DNA of 64,000 bases from Aquabacter sp. L1I39 (lineage in GTDB: Bacteria; Pseudomonadota; Alphaproteobacteria; Rhizobiales; Xanthobacteraceae), in the NCBI RefSeq assembly GCF_017742835.1, contig NZ_CP072392.1, positions 2,788,387 to 2,852,386 on the forward strand, in the 5' to 3' direction. The notes below the pieces were generated by a model. The model was not told the DNA's origin. It made no database searches and was given only the letters and a program-made list of their open reading frames with translations. The translations under genes and the position numbers were made by a program. Positions 49,870 through 60,587 of this stretch are shown piece by piece (position 1 is the stretch's first letter; every line of letters starts with the position of its first letter).

Positions 49870-51522
49870 TCAGGCGGCAAAGGCACGGGCGAGCAGGATG
49901 TCGGCCTCGCCGGGGAGGTCCGCCGTCCCAAGCATTCCGCGCCCCGCCTGGAGGCGGCTGCGCGCATAGGCTTCGGCAATGGGGGCGGGCGAACGGTCCG
50001 AAAGGGCGGCGGTGGCTGCCAGGGTGGCGAGCCCCTCCGCCAGCACTCGGGCCTGACGTTCCACGTCGCGCGACGCCAGCACCGCCGCGAGCGAACGGGT
50101 GGTCTCCTGAACACCAGGCAGGTCGCCCGCCTCTGATGCGAGCGTCTCCAACAGGTCCCGCGCCGCCTCCGGTTCACGGCCGGCGGCGCGTAGGAGGTCG
50201 AGCGCCACCACATTGCCGGACCCTTCCCAGATGGAATTGACCGGCGCCTCCCGGTAGAGCCGGGGCAGAAGGCTTTCCTCCACATAGCCATTGCCGCCCA
50301 GCCCCTCCATGGCCTCGTAGATGAAGCCCGGCGCCAGCTTGCAGACCAGGAACTTCACCGCCGGTGTCAGAAGGCGGGCGCGTGTCGCCTCCATGGGGTC
50401 GGTGGCAGCCCCGTCGAAGGCGTGAGCGAGGCGCATCACCAAGGCAACGGCGCCTTCCACCTCCAGGGCCATATCGGCCAGCAGGGCGTTCATGGCCGGC
50501 TGGGAGATGAGCGTCTTGCCGAAGACGGCCCGATGCCGGGCATGGTGGAGCGCTTGGGCCAGCGCCATGCGCATGAGGCCGGCGGAAGAGGCGGCGCAAT
50601 CGAGCCGCGTCATCTGCACCATGTTCAGGATGGTGGCGACGCCCCGGCCCTCCTCTCCGACGCCCCAGGCGAAGGCGCGGTCGAACTCCACCTCGGCGGA
50701 GGCATTGGACCGGTTGCCCAATTTGTCCTTCAGCCGCTGGAAATGCAGCCCGTTGAGGCTGCCGTCCGGCCGGAAGCGCGGCATGAGGAAACAGGTGAGC
50801 CCGCCGGGCGCCTGCGCCAGCACCAGGAAGGCATCGCTCATGGGCGCGGAGAAGAACCATTTGTGGCCGGCCACCTCATATTCCCCGCCGCCGATGGGGC
50901 GGGCACTGGAGACATTGGCCCGCACATCCGTGCCGCCCTGCTTCTCCGTCATGCCCATGCCCAACGTCACGCCGCTCTTTTCCCAGAAGGGCAGAAAGCG
51001 GCCGTCATAATGGCCGGCGCGAACGCGCGGCAGCCATTCGGCCGAAAGGGCGGGCGCGGCGGCGAGCGCGGCGGGGGCGGCATGGGTCATGGTCAGCGGG
51101 CACACATGGCCCGCCTCGACGCCCGAGACGAGATAGAGCCGCGCGGCGCGGGCGACGTGGGTGCCGCCTTGCCAGGTGGAGGCGCTTAACCCGCCGGCCG
51201 AGCTTTCGGCCATAAGAGCATGGTAAGAAGGATGAAACTCCACCAGATCCAGCCGCCGCCCCTGTGGATCGTGGGTGCGCAGACGCGGCGGGTTCTCATT
51301 GGCGAGGCGGCCCAGGGCCAACCGATCCGCCCCGCCCCAGGCGGCGCCGAAGCGCGTGAGGACGGCCGCGGGCTCGCCCCCGGCCGCGTGTTCGCGCAAG
51401 GGCGCGTCGAAGGCAACCAGGTTCAGATCGGCGAAGGGCGGCGGCTGGTTCTGCACCGCCTCATCAGCGGGCTCTGCCCCGTCCACGCGCGCCTGTGCCG
51501 CGCTGGAAACCCATCCTGCCAT
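49870..51522 (-). CDS. AidB-like acyl-CoA dehydrogenase
   Basis: A 550-residue acyl-CoA dehydrogenase of the AidB/isovaleryl-CoA dehydrogenase group. The signature [13 protein letters not shown] follows the flavin-binding domain, and [15 protein letters not shown] and [20 protein letters not shown] near the C-terminus are typical for AidB, which has been linked to protection of DNA from alkylation. Catalytic base assignment is not attempted. The ATG at 51522 is preferred; the upstream frame is composed of unrelated sequence antisense to the divergent gene. Confidence 0.85.
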   Translation of the reverse strand: MAGWVSSAAQARVDGAEPADEAVQNQPPPFADLNLVAFDAPLREHAAGGEPAAVLTRFGAAWGGADRLALGRLANENPPRLRTHDPQGRRLDLVEFHPSYHALMAESSAGGLSASTWQGGTHVARAARLYLVSGVEAGHVCPLTMTHAAPAALAAAPALSAEWLPRVRAGHYDGRFLPFWEKSGVTLGMGMTEKQGGTDVRANVSSARPIGGGEYEVAGHKWFFSAPMSDAFLVLAQAPGGLTCFLMPRFRPDGSLNGLHFQRLKDKLGNRSNASAEVEFDRAFAWGVGEEGRGVATILNMVQMTRLDCAASSAGLMRMALAQALHHARHRAVFGKTLISQPAMNALLADMALEVEGAVALVMRLAHAFDGAATDPMEATRARLLTPAVKFLVCKLAPGFIYEAMEGLGGNGYVEESLLPRLYREAPVNSIWEGSGNVVALDLLRAAGREPEAARDLLETLASEAGDLPGVQETTRSLAAVLASRDVERQARVLAEGLATLAATAALSDRSPAPIAEAYARSRLQAGRGMLGTADLPGEADILLARAFAA

Positions 51523-51625
51523 GGCGTCCTCCCAGAGCCGGCCGCTTTCGGCCGTGGTATCTTTTGCGGGCTGGGATTCGCGCTTGAACCTTTGCGAAAC
51601 CCTCCCTTCCTTAAGCTGCGCCCCC

Positions 51626-52399
51626 ATGCCCCTGTTCGCAACCACCTGGCCCTGGATCGGCCTCGGCGCCGCCGGCATCCTTCTGATCCTCCTCGCCGCG
51701 GGCAACGGGCTCGCGGCGGATCGCAGCGTGCGACGCTGGCTGGACATGGGCTGGCTCACCTGGCTGGGGGTGGCCGTCTATCTGCTCCACCAGTTTGAGG
51801 AGCATGGGGTGGACATGCTCGGCCGCCCTTATGCCTTCCGGGGCGCCTTGTGCGCGGAGCTAAGCTATCGCGATCCCATCGCCTGCCCGGTGCCCTTGTC
51901 CTTCATCACCTCGGTGAATGTGGGCGGAGTTTGGCTGGCGGGCATTCTGGCGGCCTTGCTGGCGCCGCGCCGGCCGCTGCTGGGCCTCAGCTTCTTCGCG
52001 GTGCCGCTGGTCAACATCTTCGCCCATGCGGGACCGGCGGTGATGAATTCCCGTTACAATCCCGGCCTCTTCACCGCCGCCAGCCTGTTCGCGCCGGTCT
52101 GCCTGTGGGTGCTGTTCGTGGCCGTGAAGCGCTATGGCGCCGGGCTGAAGGCGCTGTCCCTGCTGGTGGCCAGTGGCCTTGCGGTCCACGGCGTGCTGCT
52201 CGGCTCGCTCTTGCTGTTCCTGCGCGGCTATATCGGCCCGGAAGTGCTGTCGGTGACGCAGGCGCTGAACGGCCTCGTGCCGCTCGCCCTCATGTATTTT
52301 GCCATGCCGGACCGGCCGGTGTCGGTGGCGCCTGCCCGTCCCGCACCCCGCGCGCCCCGGCGGCGCGCGCCGAAGCCGCCGCCACCGCCCGTCGAATGA
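51626..52399 (+). CDS. HXXEE-domain membrane protein
   Basis: A 257-residue membrane protein with about seven hydrophobic segments and the motif HQFEEHG (residues near 55), which defines the HXXEE family. A second histidine-containing block (FAHAGPAVMNSRYNPG) is also conserved in the family. The C-terminal 35 residues are Pro/Arg/Ala rich and cytoplasmic. No function is known. It is divergent from the AidB-like gene and ends three bases from the convergent moaB. Confidence 0.82.
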   Translation: MPLFATTWPWIGLGAAGILLILLAAGNGLAADRSVRRWLDMGWLTWLGVAVYLLHQFEEHGVDMLGRPYAFRGALCAELSYRDPIACPVPLSFITSVNVGGVWLAGILAALLAPRRPLLGLSFFAVPLVNIFAHAGPAVMNSRYNPGLFTAASLFAPVCLWVLFVAVKRYGAGLKALSLLVASGLAVHGVLLGSLLLFLRGYIGPEVLSVTQALNGLVPLALMYFAMPDRPVSVAPARPAPRAPRRRAPKPPPPPVE

Positions 52400-52402
52400 A
52401 CC

Positions 52403-52966
52403 TCAGACGGTTGCGCCCTTGGCCTTGGCGCGTTTGAGATGCTCGTCGAGGCGGGGCAGAATCTCGATGAAATTGCACGGCCGGTGCCGCACGTCCAGTT
52501 GGTGCACCAGGATCTCGTCCCAGCCATCCTTGCAGGCGCCGGGGGAGCCCGGCAGGCAGAAGATATAGGTGGCGTTGGCCACCCCTGCGGTGGCGCGGCT
52601 CTGCAAGGTCGAGGTGCCGATCTTGGCAAACGAGATCATGTGGAAGACGGTGGAGAAGCCCTCCATCCGCTTCTCGAACAGCGGCTCCAGGGCCTCCGGC
52701 GTCACGTCGCGGCCGGTGAAGCCCGTGCCGCCGGTGGTGATGACCACATCCACGGCGGGATCGGCGATCCAGGCGCCCACCGCCGCGCGGATCTCGTCCA
52801 CGTCATCCTTCACGATGGCCCGGCCCGCCAGCACATGGCCGGCGCCTTCGATCCGCTCGGCGAGCACGGTGCCTGAGCAGTCATCGGCCCGTTCGCGGGT
52901 GTCGGAGACGGTCAACACCGCGATGCGCACGGGCACGAAGGGACGGGTGGTGTCGAGGCCGGCCAT
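52403..52966 (-). CDS. moaB: Molybdenum cofactor biosynthesis protein MoaB
   Basis: A 187-residue MoaB/Mog-family protein, in the fold that adenylates molybdopterin. It has the blocks IAVLTVSDTR, VDVVITTGGTGFTGRDVT (substrate loop) and IFCLPGSPGACKDGW. The ATG at 52966 shares one base with the stop of the metallopeptidase gene (TGATG). Its function in Mo cofactor synthesis fits the MOSC protein elsewhere in the window, but no gene link is implied. Confidence 0.93.
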   Translation of the reverse strand: MAGLDTTRPFVPVRIAVLTVSDTRERADDCSGTVLAERIEGAGHVLAGRAIVKDDVDEIRAAVGAWIADPAVDVVITTGGTGFTGRDVTPEALEPLFEKRMEGFSTVFHMISFAKIGTSTLQSRATAGVANATYIFCLPGSPGACKDGWDEILVHQLDVRHRPCNFIEILPRLDEHLKRAKAKGATV

Positions 52967-53847
52967 CAGATGGGTCCCTGCAAGGTGTTGCACTGCTGCA
53001 TGGAGCCCGTCTTAAGCCCGCGCGTGAACCACGTCACCCGCTGCTGCGAGGAGCCGTGGGTGAAGCTGTCCGGCACGATGGTGCCCTGGGAGCGCTTCTG
53101 GAGCGTGTCGTCGCCGATGGCGGCGGCGGCGTTCAACGCTTCCTGCACGTCGCCTGGTTCCAGCACCTGGAAGCGGGCATCGGCATGGTGGGCCCACACG
53201 CCTGCGAGGCAATCGGCCATCAGCTCGGTGCGCACGGACAAGGCGTTGGATTCCCGCTCGGTGCGCGCATTGCGGCGCGCTTCCTGCACCTTGGGCAGGA
53301 TGCCGATGAGGTTCTGCACATGGTGGCCGACCTCGTGCGCGATCACATAGGCGGCGGCGAAATCGCCGGGCGCGCGGAAGCGCGTCTTCATCTCCTGGAA
53401 GAAGGTCAGGTCCAGATAGACCTTCTGGTCGTTGGGGCAATAGAAGGGTCCCATGGCGGAGGACGCCCCGCCGCAGGCGGAGCGGGTGGCGCCGGAGAAC
53501 AGGACAAGGGTGGGGTCCTTATAGGTCTTGCCCTGCTGGCGGAAGATCTCGGTCCACACATCCTCGGTCTGCGCCAGCACCTTGGAGGCGAAGCGGCCGA
53601 GCTCGTCGGAGGGCGCGCCGCGCGTGCCCTGCTGGGTGGGGGCGCTCTGCTGGGAGTAGCCACTTCCGCCGCCCTGGATGGCATCGAGGCCCGAGAGCAG
53701 CACCAGCGGATTGATGCCCAGCGCCCAACCCACGAGACCCACCACGATCAGCGTCCCGATGCCAATGCCGCCGCCCCGCCCGCCGGGCATGGAGAAGCCG
53801 CGCCGGTCCTCCACATTGCCGCTGGAGCGGAAATCCTCCCATTTCAT
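52966..53847 (-). CDS. Neutral zinc metallopeptidase (YpfJ-like)
   Basis: A 293-residue membrane-anchored zinc protease-like protein of the YpfJ family. It has a single hydrophobic helix near residues 27-48, a Gln/Ser/Gly linker, and a peptidase domain with HEVGHHVQN as the HExxH-like zinc site and ELMADCLAGVWAHH further on for the third ligand. The substrate is unknown. It starts at MKWEDFRSSGNVEDRRG, the family N-terminus. Its stop overlaps the moaB start. Confidence 0.9.
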   Translation of the reverse strand: MKWEDFRSSGNVEDRRGFSMPGGRGGGIGIGTLIVVGLVGWALGINPLVLLSGLDAIQGGGSGYSQQSAPTQQGTRGAPSDELGRFASKVLAQTEDVWTEIFRQQGKTYKDPTLVLFSGATRSACGGASSAMGPFYCPNDQKVYLDLTFFQEMKTRFRAPGDFAAAYVIAHEVGHHVQNLIGILPKVQEARRNARTERESNALSVRTELMADCLAGVWAHHADARFQVLEPGDVQEALNAAAAIGDDTLQKRSQGTIVPDSFTHGSSQQRVTWFTRGLKTGSMQQCNTLQGPI

Positions 53848-53980
53848 GCTTGTCTCTCCTGCGACCGGCCGGAATGTCCCGCCGGCATAACGCCCGGTGA
53901 AGCCGAAGGTTCGCGGCGTCGCGAGACAAAGCATGCCATTGCGGCAATTTCCATGACGGGCCTCGTCGAGCCTTCAGCCC

Positions 53981-54997
53981 TCAACCGGGGGCCACCAATT
54001 GCCCCGCCTGGCGGTCGAACCGCCAGATGTGGCCGGGCTTGAGGTGTGTGCCACCTTGCCAGCGGTCGATGGCATTGAGGGTGGCGTGGTCGAGCGTGCC
54101 GGCAAGCGCCGCGGTGCCGGCGGGGGTCAGGGTCACCGTGCTCGCCGCATAGGAGCGATAAGACAGTTCCTCGGCGGTGGGCACTTCTCCGGCGATGGCG
54201 AGCTTGAAGCGGGGCACCTCATGGACCGGACAGGGCAGTCCGGTGAGAAGGGGCTGCGGGCCGAAAGCCATCTCGTCGAGCCGGAGGAAGAAGCTCAGGT
54301 CGCCTAAGAACTTGGCCTCGTCCTGCTCGGTGACCGCGCCGAACAGGCGGCCGACCATGGCCGGGCCCTCCGACAGCGCCCGCAGCACCCGCTCCTGGGT
54401 CAGGGACAGGCCACTTTCCGGGGCGGGAAGCTCTTCCAGCCAGCGGCGCAAGGCGGGGGCGAGGAAGGGCATGTCGGGAACCGGTGCCTCGGCGAGGGCG
54501 GCGATGCCCTCGGGCGTGTCCGCCGTCACCGCTGCCCAGGCAGCGCGGCCGGCCTCCAGTTGCAGTGTGGTGATGGGCACGGCGCCGGGGGCGAGTGCGG
54601 CCGCCGCCTCCGGCGAGAGGGCGCCGAGATAGGTGTCCGCCTGCATCAGCTTGAGGCCCACCCGTTCCGGCTCGCGGGCGAAAAAGGCGAGCAGCTGCAC
54701 CAGCTGGAGCTGGTCGAACAGGTCGTGCTCGAACCACAATTCCACATCGCTATAGGCGATGTGGGCGGTGATGAGCCCGTCGCGTGCGGCAAAATCGCCG
54801 CGCACATCGGCAAAGTCGAGACCGAAGACAGTGGCGAGATAGTCCGCCCGTACGTCCGACACCAGCTCGAGGCTCTCCAGCCCCGGTACCGGGCCGTCAT
54901 GGAGCACGTCGCGCCATTCCAGCACCCGCCCGGAGACACCGCCACTGCGAATATTGGCGGCGGCGGAATCCCCGTTGGTGACGATCAGCCTGGCCAT
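53981..54997 (-). CDS. DUF1835-domain protein
   Basis: A 338-residue protein of the DUF1835 family. The N-terminal block VTNGDSAAANIRSGG followed by RDVLHDGPVPG, then a helical EHDLFDQLQLVQLLAFFARE, are characteristic. The C-terminal half (about residues 180-330) looks like a winged-helix domain with LTQERVLRALSEG. Function is not established; a role in sensing or replication-linked regulation has not been shown. It is independent of its neighbours. Confidence 0.75.
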   Translation of the reverse strand: MARLIVTNGDSAAANIRSGGVSGRVLEWRDVLHDGPVPGLESLELVSDVRADYLATVFGLDFADVRGDFAARDGLITAHIAYSDVELWFEHDLFDQLQLVQLLAFFAREPERVGLKLMQADTYLGALSPEAAAALAPGAVPITTLQLEAGRAAWAAVTADTPEGIAALAEAPVPDMPFLAPALRRWLEELPAPESGLSLTQERVLRALSEGPAMVGRLFGAVTEQDEAKFLGDLSFFLRLDEMAFGPQPLLTGLPCPVHEVPRFKLAIAGEVPTAEELSYRSYAASTVTLTPAGTAALAGTLDHATLNAIDRWQGGTHLKPGHIWRFDRQAGQLVAPG

Positions 54998-55038
54998 CTG
55001 CCTCTCCTTGTTGGGCCTCTGCCTGCGGGCCGTCTATT

Positions 55039-55491
55039 TCAGCCGCGCCCGCGATAGGGGGCGACGCCGGTGTCCGGCAGCCATGCGCCGGCCGGCAGCG
55101 TGCCAGTCTGCCAGAAAACGTCGATGGGGATGCCCCCCCGCGGATACCAATAGCCGGCGATGCGCAGATAGCGGGGCTGCAAAAGCTGCACGAGGCGCTT
55201 CCCGATGGCCACCGTGCAATCCTCATGGAAGGCGCCATGGTTGCGGAAGGACGCCAGATAGAGCTTCAGCGACTTGGATTCCACCAGATAAAGGTCGGGC
55301 ACATAGTCGATGACCAGGTGCGCGAAGTCCGGCTGGCCAGTCACCGGGCACAGCGAGGTGAATTCCGGGCAGGTGAAGCGGGCCACATAATCGGTGTCCA
55401 CATGCGGATTGGGCACGCGGTCGAGGGTGGCGGTTTCAGGCGTGTCGGGCAGGGCGGTCTGCCGGCCGAGCTGGAGCTCGTCTTGCGTCAT
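55039..55491 (-). CDS. queF: NADPH-dependent 7-cyano-7-deazaguanine reductase QueF
   Basis: A 150-residue type I QueF that reduces preQ0 to preQ1 for queuosine in tRNA. The catalytic Cys48 lies in [14 protein letters not shown]. Also present are the NADPH-type motif [21 protein letters not shown] and the C-terminal [13 protein letters not shown]. The ATG at 55491 is the family start. It is divergent from eno with 186 bases between. Other que genes are not seen in the window. Confidence 0.95.
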   Translation of the reverse strand: MTQDELQLGRQTALPDTPETATLDRVPNPHVDTDYVARFTCPEFTSLCPVTGQPDFAHLVIDYVPDLYLVESKSLKLYLASFRNHGAFHEDCTVAIGKRLVQLLQPRYLRIAGYWYPRGGIPIDVFWQTGTLPAGAWLPDTGVAPYRGRG

Positions 55492-55605
55492 GAGGCGTCC
55501 TTCAGGCTCTGGCCCGGCAAGGCCGGGCGGTTCGGCGCGGACCATAGCCCAAATGGCAGCGTGCCGCTGCCGCGCCCTCTTCGCATTCCGCGCGGCACGC
55601 GCTAG

Positions 55606-56961
<1,356 letters not shown>

Positions 56962-56987
56962 GCTCTTGGTCGCTTGAGGTTGGAAGG

Positions 56988-57020
56988 AGCCGGGCCGAAA
57001 GGTCCGGCTTCTTTCGTTTG
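56988..57020 (+). terminator. Rho-independent-like terminator of eno
   Basis: A 9-bp stem AGCCGGGCC / GGTCCGGCT (one G-U) with a GAAA tetraloop, followed by TTCTTTCGTTT. It begins 27 bases after the eno stop. Confidence 0.75.
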
Positions 57021-57031
57021 AGGCTCCCGAA

Positions 57032-57060
57032 ATGCAAAACGCCCCGCCGGGGGGCGGGGC
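57032..57060 (-). terminator. Hairpin terminator for the minus-strand TrcR gene
   Basis: GCCCCGCC (57041-57048) pairs with GGCGGGGC (57053-57060) over a four-base loop. Read on the minus strand it is followed by GTTTTGCATTTC, a T-rich tail. It lies 61 bases after the TrcR gene stop and is paired back to back with the eno terminator. Confidence 0.7.
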
Positions 57061-57120
57061 GCTGGACCTTAACGGCGAAAAAGGCCGCGGGAGATGACCC
57101 TCACGCCTCGCCCTTCATCT

Positions 57121-57807
57121 TCACCCTTCGTCTTCGCCCTTCTTGGAGCCGCCGAGCTTGGCGAAGACGGTCTCCAGGTCGAGGTTTTCCTTGCGGCTGG
57201 GGGCGGGCTCGTCATAGCGGGTGGTGACATCCGCCGGCAGCAGGGTCTCGCCCTTGTCCTCGTGGGCCATGTTGGCGGGGCGATCCTTGGCGGAGCGCTG
57301 CACTTCCATGTCCAGGTCGATCTGGCTGCACAGGCCCAGCGTCACGGGGTCCATGGGGGCGAGCTGCGCCGAATTCCAATGGGTGCGCTCGCGGATGGAC
57401 TGGATCGTCGACTTGGTGGTGCCCACCAGGCGGATGATCTGGGCGTCCTTCAGCTCGGGATGATTGCGGGTGAGCCACAGGATCGCGTTGGGCCGGTCGT
57501 GACGGCGGGAGACCGGGGTATAGCGCGGGCCCTTGCGGGTCTTCTTCTCCGGCAGGCGGACCTTGGATTCCAGCAGCCGCAAGCGGCGGTTCTGGTCCTT
57601 CTCGGCCAGCGAAATCTCATCGCGGGAGAGCTGGCCGGTGGAGATGGGGTCGAGCCCCTTGATTCCCTGCGCCACTTCCCCGTCGGCGATGCCCTTCACC
57701 TCGAGCGGGTGCAGTTTGCAGAAGTCACCGATCTGCTCGAACGTGAGCGCGGTGTTCTCGACCAGCCATACGGCGGTCGCCTTCGGCATCAAAGGGGTGT
57801 TCGACAT
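57121..57807 (-). CDS. trcR: Cell-cycle transcriptional regulator TrcR (DUF1013)
   Basis: A 228-residue DUF1013 protein, an alphaproteobacterial family known as TrcR. The blocks ATAVWLVENTALTFEQIGDFC and LHPLEVKGIADGEVAQGIKG, then RPNAILWLTRNHPELKDAQI and RLVGTTKSTIQSIRERTHWN, form helix-turn-helix-like units. The C-terminus is acidic and Lys-rich. The role in cell-cycle control rests on the family; targets are unknown. The ATG at 57807 (MSNTPLMPKA) is the family start; divergent from ispH. Confidence 0.9.
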   Translation of the reverse strand: MSNTPLMPKATAVWLVENTALTFEQIGDFCKLHPLEVKGIADGEVAQGIKGLDPISTGQLSRDEISLAEKDQNRRLRLLESKVRLPEKKTRKGPRYTPVSRRHDRPNAILWLTRNHPELKDAQIIRLVGTTKSTIQSIRERTHWNSAQLAPMDPVTLGLCSQIDLDMEVQRSAKDRPANMAHEDKGETLLPADVTTRYDEPAPSRKENLDLETVFAKLGGSKKGEDEG

Positions 57808-58049
57808 GGGAGCCTCTCGGCGTTCTCTTGTTCTGGGCGGCGGACACAAGGGTCTTGCGCTCGCTCCCGCCTGGGGGGCGAACCGCGGATCTCAAAATGT
57901 CCGGGATGCTTGAACCATACTTGGGACCGGACCTTTATGCAAATGGGCATTGGTTTTCGGGCGCGCAAGCCGGCCGGAGGGCACAAGCCGGCGCAGTGGT
58001 GCGACCCGGCTCTTGACACCCCTTGCTGGCCGCGCCCATTCATGGGCCC

Positions 58050-59054
58050 ATGAGCGGCTCCGATCTCCCGACCACGCCCAAAGGCACGCCTGAAGGCGGC
58101 CTGCCTCCCTTGCGCGTGCTGTTGTGCGCGCCACGCGGATTCTGCGCGGGCGTCGTGCGCGCCATCGATGCGGTGGAGCAGGCGCTCACCCTTTATGGGC
58201 CGCCCGTCTATGTGCGCCACGAGATCGTCCACAACCGCTACGTGGTGGAGAGCCTGAAGCGCAAGGGCGCGGTGTTCGTGGAGGAGCTGGACGAGGTGCC
58301 GGCCGGCAACGCGCCGGTCATCTTCTCCGCCCATGGGGTGCCGCGCTCGGTGCCGGAGGATGCGGCGGCGCGCAATATGTTCGCCATCGACGCCACCTGC
58401 CCGCTGGTGACCAAGGTGCATCGGGAAGCCCAGGTGCACCATCGCAAGGGCCGGGACATCCTGCTCATCGGCCATGCCCGCCATCCCGAGGTGATCGGCA
58501 CCATGGGCCAGCTGCCCGAGGGCGCCGTCACCCTCATCGAGACCGCAGAGGATGCCCGGCAGGTGACGCCGAAGGATCCGGCGAACCTGGCCTATGTGAC
58601 GCAGACCACTCTCTCCTTGGACGATACGGCGGAGATCGTCGCCATCCTGAGGGAGCGTTTCCCCGCCATGGCGGCGCCGCACAAGGAAGACATCTGCTAT
58701 GCCACCACCAACCGCCAGGAAGCGGTGAAGAAGGTGGCGCCCCGTGTGGATGCCATGGTGGTGGTGGGCGCGCCCAATTCCTCCAATTCCCAGCGCTTGC
58801 GCGAGGCGGCCGAGCGCGCGGGGTGCCCCGTGGCGGTCCTGGTGCAGCGGGCCGGCGACATCGACTGGTCGCTGTTTGGCAAGATCACCTCGCTGGGCGT
58901 CACCGCCGGCGCCTCGGCGCCCGAGGTGCTGGTGGAGGAAATCCTCGACGCCTTCGCCACGCGCTATGCGCTGGAGGTGGAAACCGTGACCGCGGCCGAG
59001 GAGGATGTCTTCTTCCCCTTGCCCCGGGCCCTTCGTCCCGACGCCGCGGAGTAA
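58050..59054 (+). CDS. ispH: 4-hydroxy-3-methylbut-2-enyl diphosphate reductase
   Basis: A 334-residue IspH (LytB) that makes IPP and DMAPP in the last step of the MEP pathway. Its [4Fe-4S] cysteines are in [24 protein letters not shown] and [10 protein letters not shown]; the active-site block [10 protein letters not shown] is present. ATG 58050 has a normal N-terminus; an upstream TTG at 58023 adds nine residues and is less likely. A TTGACA -35-like hexamer lies at 58013-58018. thrB follows after three bases. Confidence 0.96.
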   Translation: MSGSDLPTTPKGTPEGGLPPLRVLLCAPRGFCAGVVRAIDAVEQALTLYGPPVYVRHEIVHNRYVVESLKRKGAVFVEELDEVPAGNAPVIFSAHGVPRSVPEDAAARNMFAIDATCPLVTKVHREAQVHHRKGRDILLIGHARHPEVIGTMGQLPEGAVTLIETAEDARQVTPKDPANLAYVTQTTLSLDDTAEIVAILRERFPAMAAPHKEDICYATTNRQEAVKKVAPRVDAMVVVGAPNSSNSQRLREAAERAGCPVAVLVQRAGDIDWSLFGKITSLGVTAGASAPEVLVEEILDAFATRYALEVETVTAAEEDVFFPLPRALRPDAAE

Positions 59055-59057
59055 AAG

Positions 59058-60023
59058 GTGGCCGTCTATACCGATGTGTCCGCTCCCCATCTGGAGCAGT
59101 TTCTGGCGCGCTATGACATCGGGACCCTCGTGTCCTTTCACGGCATCGCCGAGGGGGTGGAGAATTCCAACTTCCTCATCCAGACCTCTTCCGGCACCTT
59201 CATCCTCACGCTTTATGAGAAGCGCGTTGCGCCGCAGGACCTGCCCTTCTTCTTAGGTCTCATGCAGCATCTGGCCGCGCACGGCCTGTCCTGCCCGCAG
59301 CCGGTGGCGGCGCGGGACGGGGAGATGCTGGGCGAGCTGGCGGGGCGGCCCGCCGCCATCGTCACCTTCCTGCCTGGCGTCTCGGTGCGGCGGCCGGCGG
59401 TCGCCCATTGCGCGGCTTTGGGCGAGGGGCTGGCGCGGCTGCATCTGGCGGGCGCGGATTTTCCCATGCGGCGGGTGAATGCCCTCTCCGTGCCCGGCTG
59501 GCGCCCGCTTTATGTGGCCGCTGACGGGCGCGCCGACACGGTGGCGCCGGGGCTCGACGAGACGATCGCCGCCGAGCTGGAGGACCTGGAGGCGCAATGG
59601 CCCGGCGACTTGCCGGCCGGCGTCATTCATGCGGACCTGTTCCCGGACAATGCCTTTTTCCTGGACGACAGCCTCTCCGGCATCATCGACTTCTATTTCG
59701 CCTGCACCGACCTTTTGGCCTATGACGTGGCCATCTGCCTGAATGCCTGGTGCTTCGAGGAGGACGGGTCCTACAATGCCACCAAGGGACGGGCGCTGCT
59801 GAAGGCCTATGAGACGGTGCGGCCTCTCAGCCCGGAGGAAGGGGAAGCCCTGCCGCGCCTCGCCCGCGGCGCGGCGCTGCGCTTCCTGCTCACCCGTCTG
59901 GTGGACTGGCTGAACGTGCCCCCCGGCGCGCTCGTGCGGCCGAAGGATCCCAAGGAATATCTGCGCAAGCTGCGCTTCCACCGCACCATGGCCAGCGCCC
60001 GCGACTACGGGCTCGGCGCATGA
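59058..60023 (+). CDS. thrB: Homoserine kinase ThrB (choline-kinase-like type)
   Basis: A 321-residue homoserine kinase of the aminoglycoside phosphotransferase/choline kinase fold, the form used by alphaproteobacteria. It has a glycine-containing N-lobe motif [10 protein letters not shown], the catalytic loop [11 protein letters not shown] and the metal-binding aspartate in [15 protein letters not shown]. It starts with GTG at 59058 preceded by AAAAG, three bases after ispH. Its last four bases overlap the rnhA start (ATGA). Confidence 0.93.
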   Translation: MAVYTDVSAPHLEQFLARYDIGTLVSFHGIAEGVENSNFLIQTSSGTFILTLYEKRVAPQDLPFFLGLMQHLAAHGLSCPQPVAARDGEMLGELAGRPAAIVTFLPGVSVRRPAVAHCAALGEGLARLHLAGADFPMRRVNALSVPGWRPLYVAADGRADTVAPGLDETIAAELEDLEAQWPGDLPAGVIHADLFPDNAFFLDDSLSGIIDFYFACTDLLAYDVAICLNAWCFEEDGSYNATKGRALLKAYETVRPLSPEEGEALPRLARGAALRFLLTRLVDWLNVPPGALVRPKDPKEYLRKLRFHRTMASARDYGLGA

Positions 60024-60472
60024 GCGCGCGGGTGGAGATCTGGACCGACGGCGCCTGCTCCGGCAATCCGGGGCCGGGCGGCTGGGGCGCCATCCTGCGC
60101 GCGGGGGCGCATGAGAAGGAATTGTCCGGCGGGGAGGGGCTCACCACCAACAACCGCATGGAGCTTCTGGCCGCCATCAGCGCGCTGGAAGCGCTCAAGA
60201 AGCCCTGCGCGGTGGATCTCCACACCGACAGCGAATATTTGCGCAACGGTGTGACCAAGTGGATGTTCGGCTGGAAGCGCAATGGCTGGCGCACGGCGGA
60301 CAAGAAGCCGGTGAAGAACCAGGATTTGTGGGAGCGGCTCGACGCCGCCATCGCCCGCCACGAGGTGGCCTGGCACTGGGTGAAGGGCCATGCGGGCAAC
60401 GAACTGAACGAGCGGGCCGACGAACTGGCCCGCGCCGGCATGGCGCCGTTCAAGGCCGTGCGGCGGGCTTGA
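60020..60472 (+). CDS. rnhA: Ribonuclease HI
   Basis: A 150-residue RNase HI that removes RNA from RNA-DNA hybrids. The four catalytic acids are Asp10 ([15 protein letters not shown]), Glu48 (NRMELLAA), Asp70 ([10 protein letters not shown]) and Asp134 (ERADELAR). The basic handle region ([19 protein letters not shown]) is complete. It is the third gene of the ispH-thrB-rnhA operon, an order common in Rhizobiales. Confidence 0.97.
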   Translation: MSARVEIWTDGACSGNPGPGGWGAILRAGAHEKELSGGEGLTTNNRMELLAAISALEALKKPCAVDLHTDSEYLRNGVTKWMFGWKRNGWRTADKKPVKNQDLWERLDAAIARHEVAWHWVKGHAGNELNERADELARAGMAPFKAVRRA

Positions 60473-60510
60473 ACGGATCGACCGGCCGGATCTTTCTGTC
60501 CTGAAAATTG

Positions 60511-60548
60511 AAAAGGCCCCGCGCGGAACGCCGGCGGGGCCCTTTTTC
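60511..60548. terminator. Bidirectional Rho-independent terminator
   Basis: GGCCCCGC (60515-60522) pairs with GCGGGGCC (60534-60541). It is flanked by AAAA on the left and CTTTTT on the right, so it can act for rnhA on the plus strand and the binding-protein gene on the minus strand. Confidence 0.85.
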
Positions 60549-60587
60549 TGGTCCGGCGCCGGAGACCCGGCGCCGGCTTGTCTCACA

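Noticed and set aside
53889..53913. CGAAC-N16-CGTT before the metallopeptidase gene as an EcfG promoter
   Set aside because: The -35 box has a mismatch at an important G and no link to stress genes; kept out of the feature list.
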